Below, one piece after another: positions 44,865 to 56,353 of a stretch of 64,000 bases of DNA (position 1 is the first letter of the stretch; every line of letters begins with the position of its first letter). Source of the DNA: Alteribacter keqinensis (GTDB lineage Bacteria; Bacillota; Bacilli; Bacillales; Salisediminibacteriaceae). The position numbers and the translations under genes are program-made. The DNA is taken from contig NZ_RHIB01000004.1 of assembly GCF_003710255.1 (NCBI RefSeq), positions 1 to 64,000 on the forward strand, read 5' to 3'. The notes beneath the pieces are model-generated. The model saw only the letters and a list, made by a program, of their open reading frames with translations, did not search any database and was not told where the DNA came from.

Positions 44865-45176
44865 ATGCATGTAAAAAAGGGAGATAGCGTTAAGGTAATC
44901 TCTGGTAAGGACAAAGGCAAGGAAGGAACAATCCTTGAAGCATATCCAAGCAAAGACCGCGTCCTTGTTGAAGGAGTTAACATGGTGAAAAAACATGCTA
45001 AACCATCACAAGCGAACCCACAAGGCGGTATTTTGAACCAGGAAGCGGCTATTCACGTATCGAACGTATTGCCGATCGACCCGAAAACGGGCGAACCAAC
45101 ACGTGTAGGCTATAAAGTAGAAAACGGTAAAAAAATTCGTATCGCCAAGAAATCCGGCGAAGCGCTTGATAAGTAA
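44865..45176 (+). CDS. rplX: 50S ribosomal protein L24
   Basis: L24 starts 50S assembly and has a KOW motif ([20 protein letters not shown]). The ATG at 44865 gives 103 residues and follows AAGGAGGTG; the frame from 44841 runs through that site and is rejected. Confidence 0.96.
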   Translation: MHVKKGDSVKVISGKDKGKEGTILEAYPSKDRVLVEGVNMVKKHAKPSQANPQGGILNQEAAIHVSNVLPIDPKTGEPTRVGYKVENGKKIRIAKKSGEALDK

Positions 45177-45207
45177 CAAGTTTTAGGTTGAAAGGAGGTT
45201 CACCACT

Positions 45208-45747
45208 ATGAGTCGTCTTAAAGAAAGATACAATGGAGAGATTGCTCCAACTCTAACTGAGAAATTCAATTACTCTTCCGTAATGGCAGTTCCAAAAATC
45301 GATAAGATTGTAATCAACATGGGTATTGGTGATGCGGTTCAAAACTCTAAGGTTCTTGACAAAGCTGTTGAAGAACTTACAGAGCTTTCCGGTCAGAAGC
45401 CTGTAATCACTAAAGCGAAAAAGTCTATCGCAGGCTTTAAGCTTCGTGAAGGTATGCCAATCGGTGCGAAAGTAACCCTTCGCGGCGAGCGCATGTATGA
45501 TTTCCTTGACAAACTTATCTCTGTTTCTTTGCCGCGTGTACGTGACTTCCGCGGGGTATCAAAGAAAGCCTTTGACGGACGAGGTAACTATACACTGGGA
45601 GTTAAAGAACAGTTAATTTTCCCTGAAATTGAGTATGACAATGTAGAAAAAGTCCGCGGTATGGACATCGTCATTGTTACTACAGCTGAAACGGATGAAG
45701 AAGCTCGTGAGCTGCTCACCCAAATGGGTATGCCGTTTCAAAAATAA
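45208..45747 (+). CDS. rplE: 50S ribosomal protein L5
   Basis: L5 binds 5S rRNA and forms the central protuberance. The 179 residues start [20 protein letters not shown] and contain [27 protein letters not shown] precedes the ATG. Confidence 0.97.
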   Translation: MSRLKERYNGEIAPTLTEKFNYSSVMAVPKIDKIVINMGIGDAVQNSKVLDKAVEELTELSGQKPVITKAKKSIAGFKLREGMPIGAKVTLRGERMYDFLDKLISVSLPRVRDFRGVSKKAFDGRGNYTLGVKEQLIFPEIEYDNVEKVRGMDIVIVTTAETDEEARELLTQMGMPFQK

Positions 45748-45774
45748 GATCTCGCCGAAAAGGAGGTTTGAACC

Positions 45775-45960
45775 TTGGCAAAGAAATCCATGATCGCTAA
45801 ATCTAAAAAGCCTAAGAAGTTCAATGTGCAAGAATATACACGTTGCGAACGTTGTGGACGTCCACACAGTGTAATCCGCAAATTTAAATTGTGCCGTATC
45901 TGTTTCCGTGATCTCGCGCACAAAGGTCAAATTCCGGGCGTTAAAAAAGCAAGCTGGTAA
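45775..45960 (+). CDS. rpsN: 30S ribosomal protein S14, zinc-binding type
   Basis: This 61-residue short S14 has CERCGRPH and CRICF, the four cysteines of the zinc-dependent form. It starts with TTG, preceded by AAGGAGG. The zinc-independent paralogue, often elsewhere in Bacillus genomes, is not in this window. Confidence 0.96.
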   Translation: MAKKSMIAKSKKPKKFNVQEYTRCERCGRPHSVIRKFKLCRICFRDLAHKGQIPGVKKASW

Positions 45961-45987
45961 TTCCGTGTAGGGAAGGAGGTAAATACG

Positions 45988-46386
45988 ATGGTCATGACTG
46001 ATCCTATTGCAGATATGCTAACTCGTATTCGTAATGCGAATACTGTACGTCATACAAGCTTGGAGCTTCCTGCTTCCAAGATCAAGAAAGAAGTTGCTGA
46101 CATCTTAAAGCGTGAAGGTTTCATTCGCGACTTTGAATATATTGAGGACAACAAGCAAGGCATCCTTCGTATTTTCCTTAAGTACGGTGTAAATAACGAA
46201 CGCGTTATCACCGGACTTAAGAAAATCAGTAAACCAGGTCTTCGTGTTTATGCTAAAGCTGATGAAGTACCACGTGTACTTGGCGGTTTAGGAATCGCTG
46301 TAATTTCTTCATCAACTGGCATTATCACAGACAAAGAAGCTCGCCAGAAGCAAGTTGGCGGCGAAGTACTAGCATACATTTGGTAA
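45988..46386 (+). CDS. rpsH: 30S ribosomal protein S8
   Basis: S8 binds the central domain of 16S rRNA and represses the spc operon in E. coli. The 132 residues start [20 protein letters not shown] and end [15 protein letters not shown] precedes the ATG. Confidence 0.97.
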   Translation: MVMTDPIADMLTRIRNANTVRHTSLELPASKIKKEVADILKREGFIRDFEYIEDNKQGILRIFLKYGVNNERVITGLKKISKPGLRVYAKADEVPRVLGGLGIAVISSSTGIITDKEARQKQVGGEVLAYIW

Positions 46387-46414
46387 TTTGAACGGAAGAA
46401 TGGAGGTGTAAGGC

Positions 46415-46951
46415 ATGTCTCGAATTGGTTTAAAACCTGTTGAGATTCCATCCGGTGTTGAAGTGAAGCAAGACGGTAATACCATTACGGTCAAAGGACC
46501 TAAAGGTGAGCTTACCCGTACACTTCACGCTGACATGGTCGTAAAACAAGAAGACAACCAGATCACTGTTGAGCGTCCAACGGATCACAAAGATCACCGC
46601 GCACTTCACGGTACTACTCGTTCCGTGATCAACAACATGGTCGAAGGTGTAACTAAAGGATTTGAAAAGACTCTTGAGCTTGTCGGGGTAGGTTACCGTG
46701 CTCAAAAGTCAGGGAATAAAGTAACTCTAAGCGTTGGATTATCTCACCCAGTTGAGTTTAATCCTGAAGACGGTCTTGAGCTTGACGTTCCTGAAAACAC
46801 GAAAATCATTGTAAAAGGTATCGATAAAGAACGCGTTGGAGCACTTGCTTCTAACATTCGTGCTGTAAGACCACCTGAACCTTACAAAGGCAAAGGAATT
46901 CGCTACCAAGGCGAATACGTACGCCGTAAAGAAGGTAAAACAGGTAAATAA
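46415..46951 (+). CDS. rplF: 50S ribosomal protein L6
   Basis: L6 is near the sarcin-ricin loop. The 178 residues start [20 protein letters not shown] and end with [27 protein letters not shown] lies before the ATG. Confidence 0.97.
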   Translation: MSRIGLKPVEIPSGVEVKQDGNTITVKGPKGELTRTLHADMVVKQEDNQITVERPTDHKDHRALHGTTRSVINNMVEGVTKGFEKTLELVGVGYRAQKSGNKVTLSVGLSHPVEFNPEDGLELDVPENTKIIVKGIDKERVGALASNIRAVRPPEPYKGKGIRYQGEYVRRKEGKTGK

Positions 46952-46985
46952 GGTTAAATTAACGGAATGAAAGGAATGACGTTCA

Positions 46986-47348
46986 ATGATCACAAAAGCT
47001 GACAAGAACGTGGTACGTAAGAAAAGACACGCACATGTTCGTCGCTCGATCACGGGAACTGCTGAACGTCCTCGTTTGAATGTTTTCCGTTCTAATAAGC
47101 ACATCTATGCACAGGTAATTAACGACGTCGATGGCGTTACAGTTGCTGGTGCTTCGAGCTTAGATAAAGAACTTAAACTTGAAAACGGCGGAAATAAAGA
47201 AGCGGCTCGTCAAATCGGCGAATTGGTTGCGAAACGTGCCCTTGAGCAAGGTGTTGAAACTGTGGTATTTGACCGCGGAGGATACCTTTATCATGGTCGA
47301 ATCCAGGAACTTGCAGATGCAGCTCGTGAAGCTGGTCTGAAGTTTTAA
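46986..47348 (+). CDS. rplR: 50S ribosomal protein L18
   Basis: L18 binds 5S rRNA with L5. The 120 residues start [20 protein letters not shown] and contain [30 protein letters not shown] serves as a weaker ribosome-binding site. Confidence 0.97.
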   Translation: MITKADKNVVRKKRHAHVRRSITGTAERPRLNVFRSNKHIYAQVINDVDGVTVAGASSLDKELKLENGGNKEAARQIGELVAKRALEQGVETVVFDRGGYLYHGRIQELADAAREAGLKF

Positions 47349-47373
47349 TTAACGACAAAAGGAGGGAAACTCA

Positions 47374-47874
47374 TTGCGTAGTATCGACCCTAACAAACTT
47401 GAACTTGAAGAGAGAGTAGTTACTGTTAACCGTGTTGCGAAAGTGGTTAAAGGTGGTCGTCGCTTCCGCTTTGCTGCACTGGTTGTAGTTGGAGATAAAA
47501 ACGGACACGTTGGCTTCGGTATGGGTAAAGCACTTGAGGTACCTGAAGCTATCCGTAAAGCGATTGAAGACGCGAAGAAAAACCTTATCACAATCCCGAT
47601 TCAAGGTACAACAATCCCTCACCAGATTACTGGTGAATTCGGAGCAGGAAGCGTACTTCTAAAGCCTGCATCTGAGGGTACAGGAATCATCGCTGGTGGA
47701 CCTGTCCGTGCTGTACTTGAGCTTGGCGGTGTAGGTGACATCCTTAGTAAATCCCTGGGATCAAACAACCCAATTAACATGGTGCGTGCGACCCTGCAAG
47801 GATTAACTGAACTAAAAAGCCCGGAAGAGGTTGCAAAACTTCGCGGCAAATCAGTAGAAGAGCTACTAGGTTAA
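47374..47874 (+). CDS. rpsE: 30S ribosomal protein S5
   Basis: S5 is involved in accuracy and helicase activity at the mRNA entry. The 166 residues include [20 protein letters not shown], the region of spectinomycin-resistance changes, which is wild type. It starts with TTG, 9 bases after AAGGAGGG. Confidence 0.97.
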   Translation: MRSIDPNKLELEERVVTVNRVAKVVKGGRRFRFAALVVVGDKNGHVGFGMGKALEVPEAIRKAIEDAKKNLITIPIQGTTIPHQITGEFGAGSVLLKPASEGTGIIAGGPVRAVLELGGVGDILSKSLGSNNPINMVRATLQGLTELKSPEEVAKLRGKSVEELLG

Positions 47875-47887
47875 GGAGGGAATTAAC

Positions 47888-48076
47888 ATGGCTAAAAAAC
47901 TTGAAATTACCCTCACACGCAGCTTGATCGGACGCCCTGAAGATCAGCGCGTAACCGTAAAAACGCTTGGTCTTCGTAAAATGCACCACACAGTGGTACA
48001 AGAAGACAACGCAGCAATTCGCGGTATGGTGAACAAAGTATCTCACCTTGTTACTGTAAAAGAAATCGAAGCGTAA
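47888..48076 (+). CDS. rpmD: 50S ribosomal protein L30
   Basis: This 62-residue short bacterial L30 starts [20 protein letters not shown] and contains [28 protein letters not shown] precedes the ATG, 13 bases after rpsE. Confidence 0.96.
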   Translation: MAKKLEITLTRSLIGRPEDQRVTVKTLGLRKMHHTVVQEDNAAIRGMVNKVSHLVTVKEIEA

Positions 48077-48107
48077 CTTGAAGATAATGAGTTGAGGAGG
48101 TGCCGAC

Positions 48108-48548
48108 ATGAAACTTCACGAACTTAAGTCCTCAGAGGGTTCCCGTAAGGTTCGCAAACGTGTTGGACGTGGTATCGCTACTGGTAACGGTAAAACTGCC
48201 GGTCGCGGACATAAAGGACAAAACGCTCGTTCCGGAGGCGGAGTACGTCCAGGATTTGAAGGTGGCCAAATGCCAATCTTCCGCCGCTTGCCAAAGCGCG
48301 GATTTACAAATCCTACGCGTAAAGAGTTTGCTATTGTAAACCTTGAAACGTTAAACCGTTTCGACGCTGGAACGGAAGTAACTCCTGAGCTATTGATCGA
48401 GTCCGGTGTTGTAAGCAACGCTAAAGACGGAATCAAAGTTCTTGGAAACGGAAAGCTTGAGAATAAGCTTACAGTTAAAGCCCACAAATTCTCAGCTTCT
48501 GCAAAAGAAGCAATTGAGGCTGCTGGCGGAACTACAGAGGTGGTCTAA
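48108..48548 (+). CDS. rplO: 50S ribosomal protein L15
   Basis: L15 is a late-assembly 50S protein. The 146 residues include the basic glycine-rich [29 protein letters not shown] precedes the ATG. Its stop overlaps the secY start (TAATG), which couples a ribosomal protein to the translocon gene. Confidence 0.97.
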   Translation: MKLHELKSSEGSRKVRKRVGRGIATGNGKTAGRGHKGQNARSGGGVRPGFEGGQMPIFRRLPKRGFTNPTRKEFAIVNLETLNRFDAGTEVTPELLIESGVVSNAKDGIKVLGNGKLENKLTVKAHKFSASAKEAIEAAGGTTEVV

Positions 48549-49840
48549 TGTTTCAAACCATCTCCAATATATTTAAAATTGGTGATTTGAGACGTAAGGT
48601 ATTATTTACCTTAGCCATGCTGATCGTGTTCCGTATCGGGGCACATATCCCTGCACCGGGTGTAGATGCTCAGGTTCTGAACTTTCAGGACGAGATGAAT
48701 GCCTTTGGCTTTCTAAATACATTCGGTGGCGGAGCTCTTGAAAACTTCTCGATCTTCGCTACAGGGATCATGCCCTACATTACAGCATCGATCATTGTGC
48801 AATTACTAAGAATGGACGTTGTTCCTAAATTTGCCGAATGGGCAAAACAAGGTGAAGCGGGCCGACGAAAGTTGGCACAATTCACACGCTACGGGACAAT
48901 TGTCATTGCATTCATGCAGGCACTTGGGATGTCTATCGGGTTTAACCGGATATTCCCTGGTCTTGTACCAAATCCAAGCGTTGTAACATTCCTGCTCATC
49001 GCTCTTACATTAACGGCAGGTACTGCCTTTTTAATGTGGCTCGGTGAACAGATCACAGCCAACGGTGTCGGAAATGGTATTTCGATCTTAATCTTTGCGG
49101 GGATCGCTGCTGCGATTCCAAACGGTGTCAACCAGATCTATTCAACACAGATTGCTGATGCCGGAGAAGCATTGTTTATTAATATCGTAGTAGTATTGCT
49201 GCTGCTCTTAGCCATGCTGCTTATCGTAGTAGGGGTAATCTTTGTTCAGCAGGCATTACGAAAAATTCCTGTACAATACGCTAAGCGTTTAGTATCAGGT
49301 AAGCCTCAAGGCGGTCAGTCCACTCACTTGCCACTTAAAGTGAACGCTGCCGGGGTAATTCCGGTAATTTTCGCTATGTCTCTCTTTATATTCCCGCCTA
49401 CGGTCGCTGGATTTGTTGGAGATGATAATGCCATTGCCGGCTGGGTTACAACAAACTTTGATTACACGCAGCCATTTGGCTTAATCGTCTATGCTGCACT
49501 CATCATCGGATTTACGTATTTCTATACGTTTGTCCAGGTTAACCCGGAACAAATGGCCGACAACTTGAAAAAGCAAGGCGGCTATATCCCTGGAATCCGT
49601 CCTGGTAAAACAACGCAGGTTTATATTACACGAATCCTCTACCGTCTGACATTTGTAGGGGCCCTGTTCCTGGCAACTGTTTCAGTTATCCCGGTTTTCT
49701 TCACTGAGCTAGCGGGTCTCCCGCCAGCCGTTCAAATCGGAGGTACAGGTCTTCTCATCGTAGTAGGGGTTGCCCTTGATACGATGAAGCAGATTGAAAG
49801 TCAAATGATCAAACGTAGTTATAAAGGATTTATTAAATAA
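48548..49840 (+). CDS. secY: preprotein translocase channel SecY
   Basis: SecY is the ten-helix protein-conducting channel. The 430 residues begin [20 protein letters not shown]; the cytoplasmic loops KFAEWAKQGEAGRRKLAQFT and RPGKTTQVYITRILYRLTF, and the C-terminal SQMIKRSYKGFIK, are typical. It pairs with the SecE encoded at 21687. A stem AAAGGGAG/CTCCCTTT (49843-49873) without a T run follows. Confidence 0.97.
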   Translation: MFQTISNIFKIGDLRRKVLFTLAMLIVFRIGAHIPAPGVDAQVLNFQDEMNAFGFLNTFGGGALENFSIFATGIMPYITASIIVQLLRMDVVPKFAEWAKQGEAGRRKLAQFTRYGTIVIAFMQALGMSIGFNRIFPGLVPNPSVVTFLLIALTLTAGTAFLMWLGEQITANGVGNGISILIFAGIAAAIPNGVNQIYSTQIADAGEALFINIVVVLLLLLAMLLIVVGVIFVQQALRKIPVQYAKRLVSGKPQGGQSTHLPLKVNAAGVIPVIFAMSLFIFPPTVAGFVGDDNAIAGWVTTNFDYTQPFGLIVYAALIIGFTYFYTFVQVNPEQMADNLKKQGGYIPGIRPGKTTQVYITRILYRLTFVGALFLATVSVIPVFFTELAGLPPAVQIGGTGLLIVVGVALDTMKQIESQMIKRSYKGFIK

Positions 49841-49909
49841 GGAAAGGGAGTTTCGGATAAAGTTTCTCCCTTTGCCTTCGATCGTGAATGAAGAACGATG
49901 GAGGGATAA

Positions 49910-51309
<1,400 letters not shown>

Positions 51310-51334
51310 TAAAGTGAAGGTGGTCGGTCACTAG

Positions 51335-51637
51335 ATGAAAGATCCTGAATCTGTTCCGCAGCTCGGTGAGCTTGTGAGAATTATAAAGGGAAGAGACAAA
51401 GATCAGTACGCCTGTGTCATAGAAGTTCTGGATTCACGTTTTGTACGGATCGCCGACGGGGATAAACGTAAGGTAGACCGTGCAAAGAAGAAGAACATTC
51501 AGCACATTGAGCGAATGGACCTTGTTTCTCCTGAAGTAAAAAATAGCATTGTCGATACGGGCCGTGTCACCAATGCAAAGTTGCGATTTGCAATTTCATC
51601 ATATATGAATGACAATTTACTGAAGGAAGGAGAGTAA
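51335..51637 (+). CDS. KOW-domain RNA-binding protein (YbzG type)
   Basis: This 100-residue protein has an N-terminal KOW/SH3-like motif ([20 protein letters not shown]) like archaeal L14e proteins. Its place between map and infA is conserved in Bacillus, where the gene is called ybzG. The function is not established; RNA or ribosome binding is inferred. The start is supported by GTGAAGGTGG upstream. Confidence 0.85.
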   Translation: MKDPESVPQLGELVRIIKGRDKDQYACVIEVLDSRFVRIADGDKRKVDRAKKKNIQHIERMDLVSPEVKNSIVDTGRVTNAKLRFAISSYMNDNLLKEGE

Positions 51638-51641
51638 ATTC

Positions 51642-51860
51642 ATGGCCAAAGAAGATGTAATCGAAGTTGAAGGAACGGTCATCGAGCCGCTTCCAAACGC
51701 GATGTTTCGTGTTGAACTAGAGAATGGACACAAAATTCTTGCCCACGTATCCGGTAAAATCCGTATGCACTTCATCCGTATTTTACCTGGAGATAAAGTG
51801 ACCGTTGAATTGTCTCCCTATGATTTAACACGTGGTCGCATCACGTATCGTTATAAATAA
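51642..51860 (+). CDS. infA: translation initiation factor IF-1
   Basis: IF-1 occupies the A site during initiation. The 72-residue OB-fold protein starts [20 protein letters not shown] and ends [21 protein letters not shown] at the end of the preceding gene is its ribosome-binding site. Confidence 0.97.
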   Translation: MAKEDVIEVEGTVIEPLPNAMFRVELENGHKILAHVSGKIRMHFIRILPGDKVTVELSPYDLTRGRITYRYK

Positions 51861-52022
<162 letters not shown>

Positions 52023-52044
52023 TCCAACAGGAGGTGTAACGTAA

Positions 52045-52410
52045 ATGGCACGTATTGCTGGAGTCGACATTCCTCGTGATAAGCGAATTGTCGTATCTTT
52101 GACTTACGTTTACGGTATCGGACAAACAAGAGCTGCTAAAGTTCTTGAAGAAGCTGGAGTATCTCAGGACACTCGCGTACGCGATCTTACTGAAGACGAG
52201 CTTGGCCGTATCCGTGAAGTAGTAGATAGCATTAAAGTAGAAGGTGACCTTCGTCGTGAGGTTTCCCTTAACATCAAACGTCTGATCGAAATCGGTTCAT
52301 ACCGTGGTATCCGCCACCGTCGTGGTTTACCAGTCCGTGGTCAGAAAACGAAAAACAACGCACGTACGCGTAAAGGACCTCGCCGTACTGTAGCGAACAA
52401 GAAGAAGTAA
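52045..52410 (+). CDS. rpsM: 30S ribosomal protein S13
   Basis: S13 forms bridges between the subunits and touches P-site tRNA. The 121 residues start [20 protein letters not shown] and include [28 protein letters not shown] precedes the ATG. Confidence 0.97.
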   Translation: MARIAGVDIPRDKRIVVSLTYVYGIGQTRAAKVLEEAGVSQDTRVRDLTEDELGRIREVVDSIKVEGDLRREVSLNIKRLIEIGSYRGIRHRRGLPVRGQKTKNNARTRKGPRRTVANKKK

Positions 52411-52428
52411 AGGAGGTAATGTACTGTT

Positions 52429-52821
52429 ATGGCTAAACCGAAAACGACTCGTTCAAAGCGTCGTCAACGTAAAAATATTGAATCTGGAATTGCACACATC
52501 CGTTCAACGTTTAACAACACGATCGTAACGATCACAGACCCTCGCGGAAACGCAATCTCTTGGGCCAGTGCTGGTGCATTAGGCTTTAAAGGTTCACGTA
52601 AATCGACTCCTTTCGCAGCGCAGACTGCTGCTGAAACTGCTGCAAAAGCGGCGATGGAGCACGGCATGAAGAGTGTAGAGGTTTCCGTTAAAGGCCCTGG
52701 TGCCGGACGTGAAGCAGCTATTCGTTCCCTTCAAGCTACCGGTCTGGAAGTTAACATGATCAAAGACGTTACTCCAGTACCTCACAACGGATGCCGTCCA
52801 CCAAAACGTCGTCGAGTATAA
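52429..52821 (+). CDS. rpsK: 30S ribosomal protein S11
   Basis: S11 lies on the 30S platform near the mRNA exit. The 130 residues contain [19 protein letters not shown] and end with [25 protein letters not shown] precedes the ATG. Confidence 0.97.
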   Translation: MAKPKTTRSKRRQRKNIESGIAHIRSTFNNTIVTITDPRGNAISWASAGALGFKGSRKSTPFAAQTAAETAAKAAMEHGMKSVEVSVKGPGAGREAAIRSLQATGLEVNMIKDVTPVPHNGCRPPKRRRV

Positions 52822-52829
52822 TGACAATT

Positions 52830-52895
52830 CAGGGTATGTAATTTCATACCCGTGTCAATAATGGTTAAGAGTCATGAATAAAAGAAGACTCTTTT
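52830..52895 (+). other. two hairpins in the rpsK-rpoA spacer
   Basis: GGGTATG and CATACCC (52833-52851) form one stem. AAGAGTC and GACTCTTTT (52867-52895) form a second that resembles a weak terminator with a short T run. They could tune the ratio of rpoA-rplQ to upstream genes. The rest of the 180-base spacer has no further sign apart from the rpoA ribosome-binding site. Confidence 0.45.
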
Positions 52896-53001
52896 GGGAA
52901 TATTGACGATTCATTGCAGATCGGAATGTGCCCATTGAGGGATTCCGGAAGACCTGATCCGGTCGTCCGGGGTTTCGACGTTTTGAAGGAGGGTTTGTGT
53001 A

Positions 53002-53946
53002 ATGATCGAAATCGAAAAGCCAAAGATTGAACCGGTTGAACTTAGTGATGACGCATCTTACGGCAAATTTGTTGTAGAACCGTTGGAACGTGGATATGGA
53101 ACAACGCTCGGAAACTCTCTGCGCCGGATTCTTTTATCCTCTCTGCCAGGTTCAGCGGTAACCAGTGTACAATTTGATACCGTTCTTCATGAGTTTTCAA
53201 CGATTGAAGGCGTATCTGAAGATGTAACTGAAATCGTTCTGAATTTGAAGAAGCTTGCTCTTAAGATCTACTCTGATGAAGAAAAAACATTGGAAGTAGA
53301 AGCACAAGGGGAAGGAGTCGTTACGGCTGCTGACTTGATGCACGATAGTGACGTGGAGGTTTTAAACCCTGATCTTCACATCGCAACGCTGTCCAAAGGT
53401 GCGAATTTCCACCTTAAGTTAACAGCAAACACCGGTCGCGGTTATGTTCCTGCTGAAGGAATTAACACAAGCGAACTGCCAATCGGTGTCATTCCGATCG
53501 ACTCTATCTATACACCTGTTTCACGTGTGAACTTCCAAGTGGAGAACACGCGTGTCGGTCAGATTACCAACTATGATAAACTGACAATGGATGTGTGGAC
53601 AGACGGCAGCATTCGCCCGGAGGAAGCAGTTTCCCTTGGAGCTAAAATCTTAACGGAGCACCTGAATATCTTTGTCGGTTTAACAGATCAGGCACAAAAC
53701 GCCGAAATTATGGTCGAGAAAGAAGAAGACCAGAAGGAAAAAGTGCTTGAGATGACGATTGAAGAGCTTGATCTCTCTGTACGTTCATACAACTGTCTGA
53801 AGCGTGCCGGAATCAACACTGTTCAGGAGCTAACACAAAAATCAGAAGAAGATATGATGAAAGTCCGTAACCTAGGACGCAAATCGTTAGAAGAAGTTCA
53901 GGAAAAGCTGGGCGAATTAGGCCTTGGCTTGCGCAACGAAGAATAG
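53002..53946 (+). CDS. rpoA: RNA polymerase alpha subunit
   Basis: RpoA dimerises to nucleate RNA polymerase assembly, and its C-terminal domain contacts UP elements and activators. The 314 residues show the N-terminal [20 protein letters not shown] and the alpha[31 protein letters not shown] precedes the ATG. Confidence 0.98.
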   Translation: MIEIEKPKIEPVELSDDASYGKFVVEPLERGYGTTLGNSLRRILLSSLPGSAVTSVQFDTVLHEFSTIEGVSEDVTEIVLNLKKLALKIYSDEEKTLEVEAQGEGVVTAADLMHDSDVEVLNPDLHIATLSKGANFHLKLTANTGRGYVPAEGINTSELPIGVIPIDSIYTPVSRVNFQVENTRVGQITNYDKLTMDVWTDGSIRPEEAVSLGAKILTEHLNIFVGLTDQAQNAEIMVEKEEDQKEKVLEMTIEELDLSVRSYNCLKRAGINTVQELTQKSEEDMMKVRNLGRKSLEEVQEKLGELGLGLRNEE

Positions 53947-54023
53947 TCTCCGAAAGACTTCTTTTTCGCAGCAACTTCCTCTTCTATTAGATACGGACAA
54001 CCTTTAGAGAAGGAGGGACTCAC

Positions 54024-54386
54024 ATGGGATACAGAAAATTAGGTCGTGACAGCTCAGCGCGTAAGGCGTTGTTCCGCGACTTGACTACTGACTTAATTAT
54101 CAACGAGCGAATCGAAACTACTGAGCCAAAAGCAAAGGAGCTTCGTTCAATCGTAGAGCAAATGATTACTCTTGGAAAACGTGGTGATCTTCACGCACGT
54201 CGCCAGGCAGCTGCATTTGTTCGCAATGAAGTAGCTGACGAAGAAAGCGGTACTACTGCTGTTCAAAAGCTATTTGATGATATCGCAACACGTTATGAGG
54301 ACCGTCAAGGCGGATATACTCGTGTACACAAGCTAGGACCTCGCCGTGGGGATGGCGCAGAAATGGCAATCATCGAACTTGTATAA
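54024..54386 (+). CDS. rplQ: 50S ribosomal protein L17
   Basis: L17 lies near the tunnel exit. The 120 residues start [20 protein letters not shown] and contain [23 protein letters not shown] precedes the ATG. It is the last gene of the S10-spc-alpha cluster. Confidence 0.97.
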   Translation: MGYRKLGRDSSARKALFRDLTTDLIINERIETTEPKAKELRSIVEQMITLGKRGDLHARRQAAAFVRNEVADEESGTTAVQKLFDDIATRYEDRQGGYTRVHKLGPRRGDGAEMAIIELV

Positions 54387-54397
54387 GTGATTGTTGT

Positions 54398-54454
54398 AAA
54401 GGGCGAGACTCAGAATCTGGCATTCGACAGGTTCTGTTTCTATGCCCTTTTTTT
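54398..54454 (+). terminator. terminator of the S10-spc-alpha cluster
   Basis: AAAGGGC (54398-54404) pairs with GCCCTTT around an inner stem CAGAATCTG/CAGGTTCTG, followed by a run of T. It lies 11 bases after the rplQ stop. Confidence 0.85.
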
Positions 54455-54490
54455 GTAGAAGCTGTTCGCAGAAACAGTTTGAGTAAGGCA

Positions 54491-54521
54491 GTGTTTACAA
54501 GGGGCACCCTCTTGTAAACAC
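54491..54521. promoter_or_regulatory. perfect 11-bp inverted repeat before ecfA1
   Basis: GTGTTTACAAG and CTTGTAAACAC flank the 9-base GGGCACCCT. The flanking GGCAG...CCTGC extends the symmetry. No T run follows, so it is either an operator or an RNA hairpin. It lies 130 bases before ecfA1. Confidence 0.5.
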
Positions 54522-54650
54522 AAGGGCCTGCTCTTATCAAAGATAGGTTTGTCAAGATCGGATTCCTGGCATTACTCATGCCGGGTTGTTATCCAAAGCA
54601 AGAAGACAACATGATGCACTCCAGAGATAGAAAGAGAGGAAGCCGGTACC

Positions 54651-55499
54651 ATGGATAAATCAGATTATCACATCAAGGTTGAAAACCTGACTTTTCGATA
54701 TCGTGAAGACGATGCTGCGGTCCTTGACGATGTGAGCCTTACTGTACCCCGTGGACAGTGGCTGGCTGTAACAGGCCACAACGGATCCGGCAAATCAACG
54801 TTGGCAAAAATGCTGAACGGCCTTCTCATCCCAGACCAGGGAGTCGTATCAATTGGAGAATGGACAACAGGAAATGACAGTCATATCACAATGATCCGGA
54901 AAAAGCTGGGGATGGTTTTTCAAAACCCGGACAACCAGCTGGTAGCACCAACCGTTCAGGATGATGTGGCATTTGCTCTGGAGAACAGCGGTGTAGAACC
55001 TCGGGAAATGAAACAAAGAGTAATGGCTCATATAAAAAAAGCAGGACTTGAAGGGCTCGAAAATGCTGAGCCTCATAAGCTGTCAGGAGGCCAGAAACAG
55101 CGTGTTGCAATCGCTGGTGCCATGGCACTGCAGCCTGATGTCATCGTCCTTGATGAAGCAACTTCCATGCTTGATCCAGAAGGGCGCTCAGAGATTCACA
55201 GCCTTTTGCATGAACTCAGACAAGACGGGAAGATGACGATTATCAGTATTACACATGACCTTGATGAGGCTATGTCTGCTGATCGTGTCGCGGTAATGAA
55301 TCAAGGCAGGATTATTGCTGATGGAGCGCCATTAACCATATTCGAACAAACAGCATTATTGCAAGAAGCAGGACTTGATGTACCTTTTATTATTCAGTTG
55401 CGCCACGAACTGGAAAGTCAAGGTGTTGTTCTTTCTAAAAGCATACGTACAGAAAAAGAGATGGTGGATGCGATATGCACATTAAAGCGCAAGACCTAG
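54651..55499 (+). CDS. ecfA1: energy-coupling factor transporter ATPase EcfA1
   Basis: EcfA1 is one of two ATPases of the shared ECF module that powers vitamin and metal uptake through exchangeable S proteins. The 282-residue ABC protein has Walker A GHNGSGKST, signature LSGGQKQRVAIA and Walker B VIVLDEATSMLD. GAGAGGAAG precedes the ATG. It overlaps ecfA2 by 25 bases. Confidence 0.95.
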   Translation: MDKSDYHIKVENLTFRYREDDAAVLDDVSLTVPRGQWLAVTGHNGSGKSTLAKMLNGLLIPDQGVVSIGEWTTGNDSHITMIRKKLGMVFQNPDNQLVAPTVQDDVAFALENSGVEPREMKQRVMAHIKKAGLEGLENAEPHKLSGGQKQRVAIAGAMALQPDVIVLDEATSMLDPEGRSEIHSLLHELRQDGKMTIISITHDLDEAMSADRVAVMNQGRIIADGAPLTIFEQTALLQEAGLDVPFIIQLRHELESQGVVLSKSIRTEKEMVDAICTLKRKT

Positions 55500-56353
55500 G
55501 CTTTACGTATATGAAAAACACCCCGTTTGAAAAGAGAGCACTCCGGGGTGTAAACCTTGAGCTTAAAGAGGGCTCAAGAGTGGCAATTGTGGGCCATACA
55601 GGATCGGGGAAGTCAACCCTGGTCCAGCATATCAACGGTCTCCTTGTTCCTTCTGAAGGGAGCTTGACAGCCGGGGAGGTGGAAATCCGTCCCGGGACTA
55701 AACAAAAGACGCTGGCGAAACTGAGACAGCAGGTGGGCATGGTGTTCCAATTTCCGGAACACCAGCTTTTTGATGAAACAGTGGAGAAAGACGTGGCATT
55801 CGGTCCCCTTAATTTCGGCTATTCACGTGAAGAAGCGTTCCGTCTTGCCTGTGAAGCCCTTGGTAAGGTTGGGCTCCATGATAAAGAGCTCTATCAAAAA
55901 TCTCCTTTCGACTTAAGCGGGGGTCAGATGCGCAGGGTTGCGATTGCCGGAGTCCTTGCTAGTAACCCGGACGTGCTCATCCTTGATGAGCCCACAGCGG
56001 GACTTGACCCCCAGGGACGGATAAACATGATGGAGCTGTTTTCTGACTGGCAGAAGGAAAAACAAGAACGATCCTATGTTCTTGTTACTCATCATATGGA
56101 AGATGCGGCAACGTACGCTGACTATATTTTTGTTATGCATAAAGGTTCCCTTGTTTTTGAAGGATCTCCTGAAGAGGTGTTCTCCGATGAAGCTCGGCTC
56201 AAACAATGGGGACTGGGTGTTCCGAAGAGTTCCAGTCTGTTAATGAACCTTTCAAAAAGGACCGGAGCACCACTGACTGTAACAGCGTTCACCCCTGAGG
56301 ATGCAGCTTTGGAGATTGCCAGGTTTCTTAAGGGGGACGAAGGCAGTGTTTGA
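55475..56353 (+). CDS. ecfA2: energy-coupling factor transporter ATPase EcfA2
   Basis: EcfA2 is the partner ATPase. The 292 residues contain Walker A GHTGSGKST, the Q-loop QQVGMVFQFPEHQLFDETV, signature LSGGQMRRVAIA and Walker B VLILDEPTAGLD. It begins inside ecfA1, which suggests tightly coupled synthesis for heterodimer formation. Confidence 0.95.
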   Translation: MHIKAQDLGFTYMKNTPFEKRALRGVNLELKEGSRVAIVGHTGSGKSTLVQHINGLLVPSEGSLTAGEVEIRPGTKQKTLAKLRQQVGMVFQFPEHQLFDETVEKDVAFGPLNFGYSREEAFRLACEALGKVGLHDKELYQKSPFDLSGGQMRRVAIAGVLASNPDVLILDEPTAGLDPQGRINMMELFSDWQKEKQERSYVLVTHHMEDAATYADYIFVMHKGSLVFEGSPEEVFSDEARLKQWGLGVPKSSSLLMNLSKRTGAPLTVTAFTPEDAALEIARFLKGDEGSV

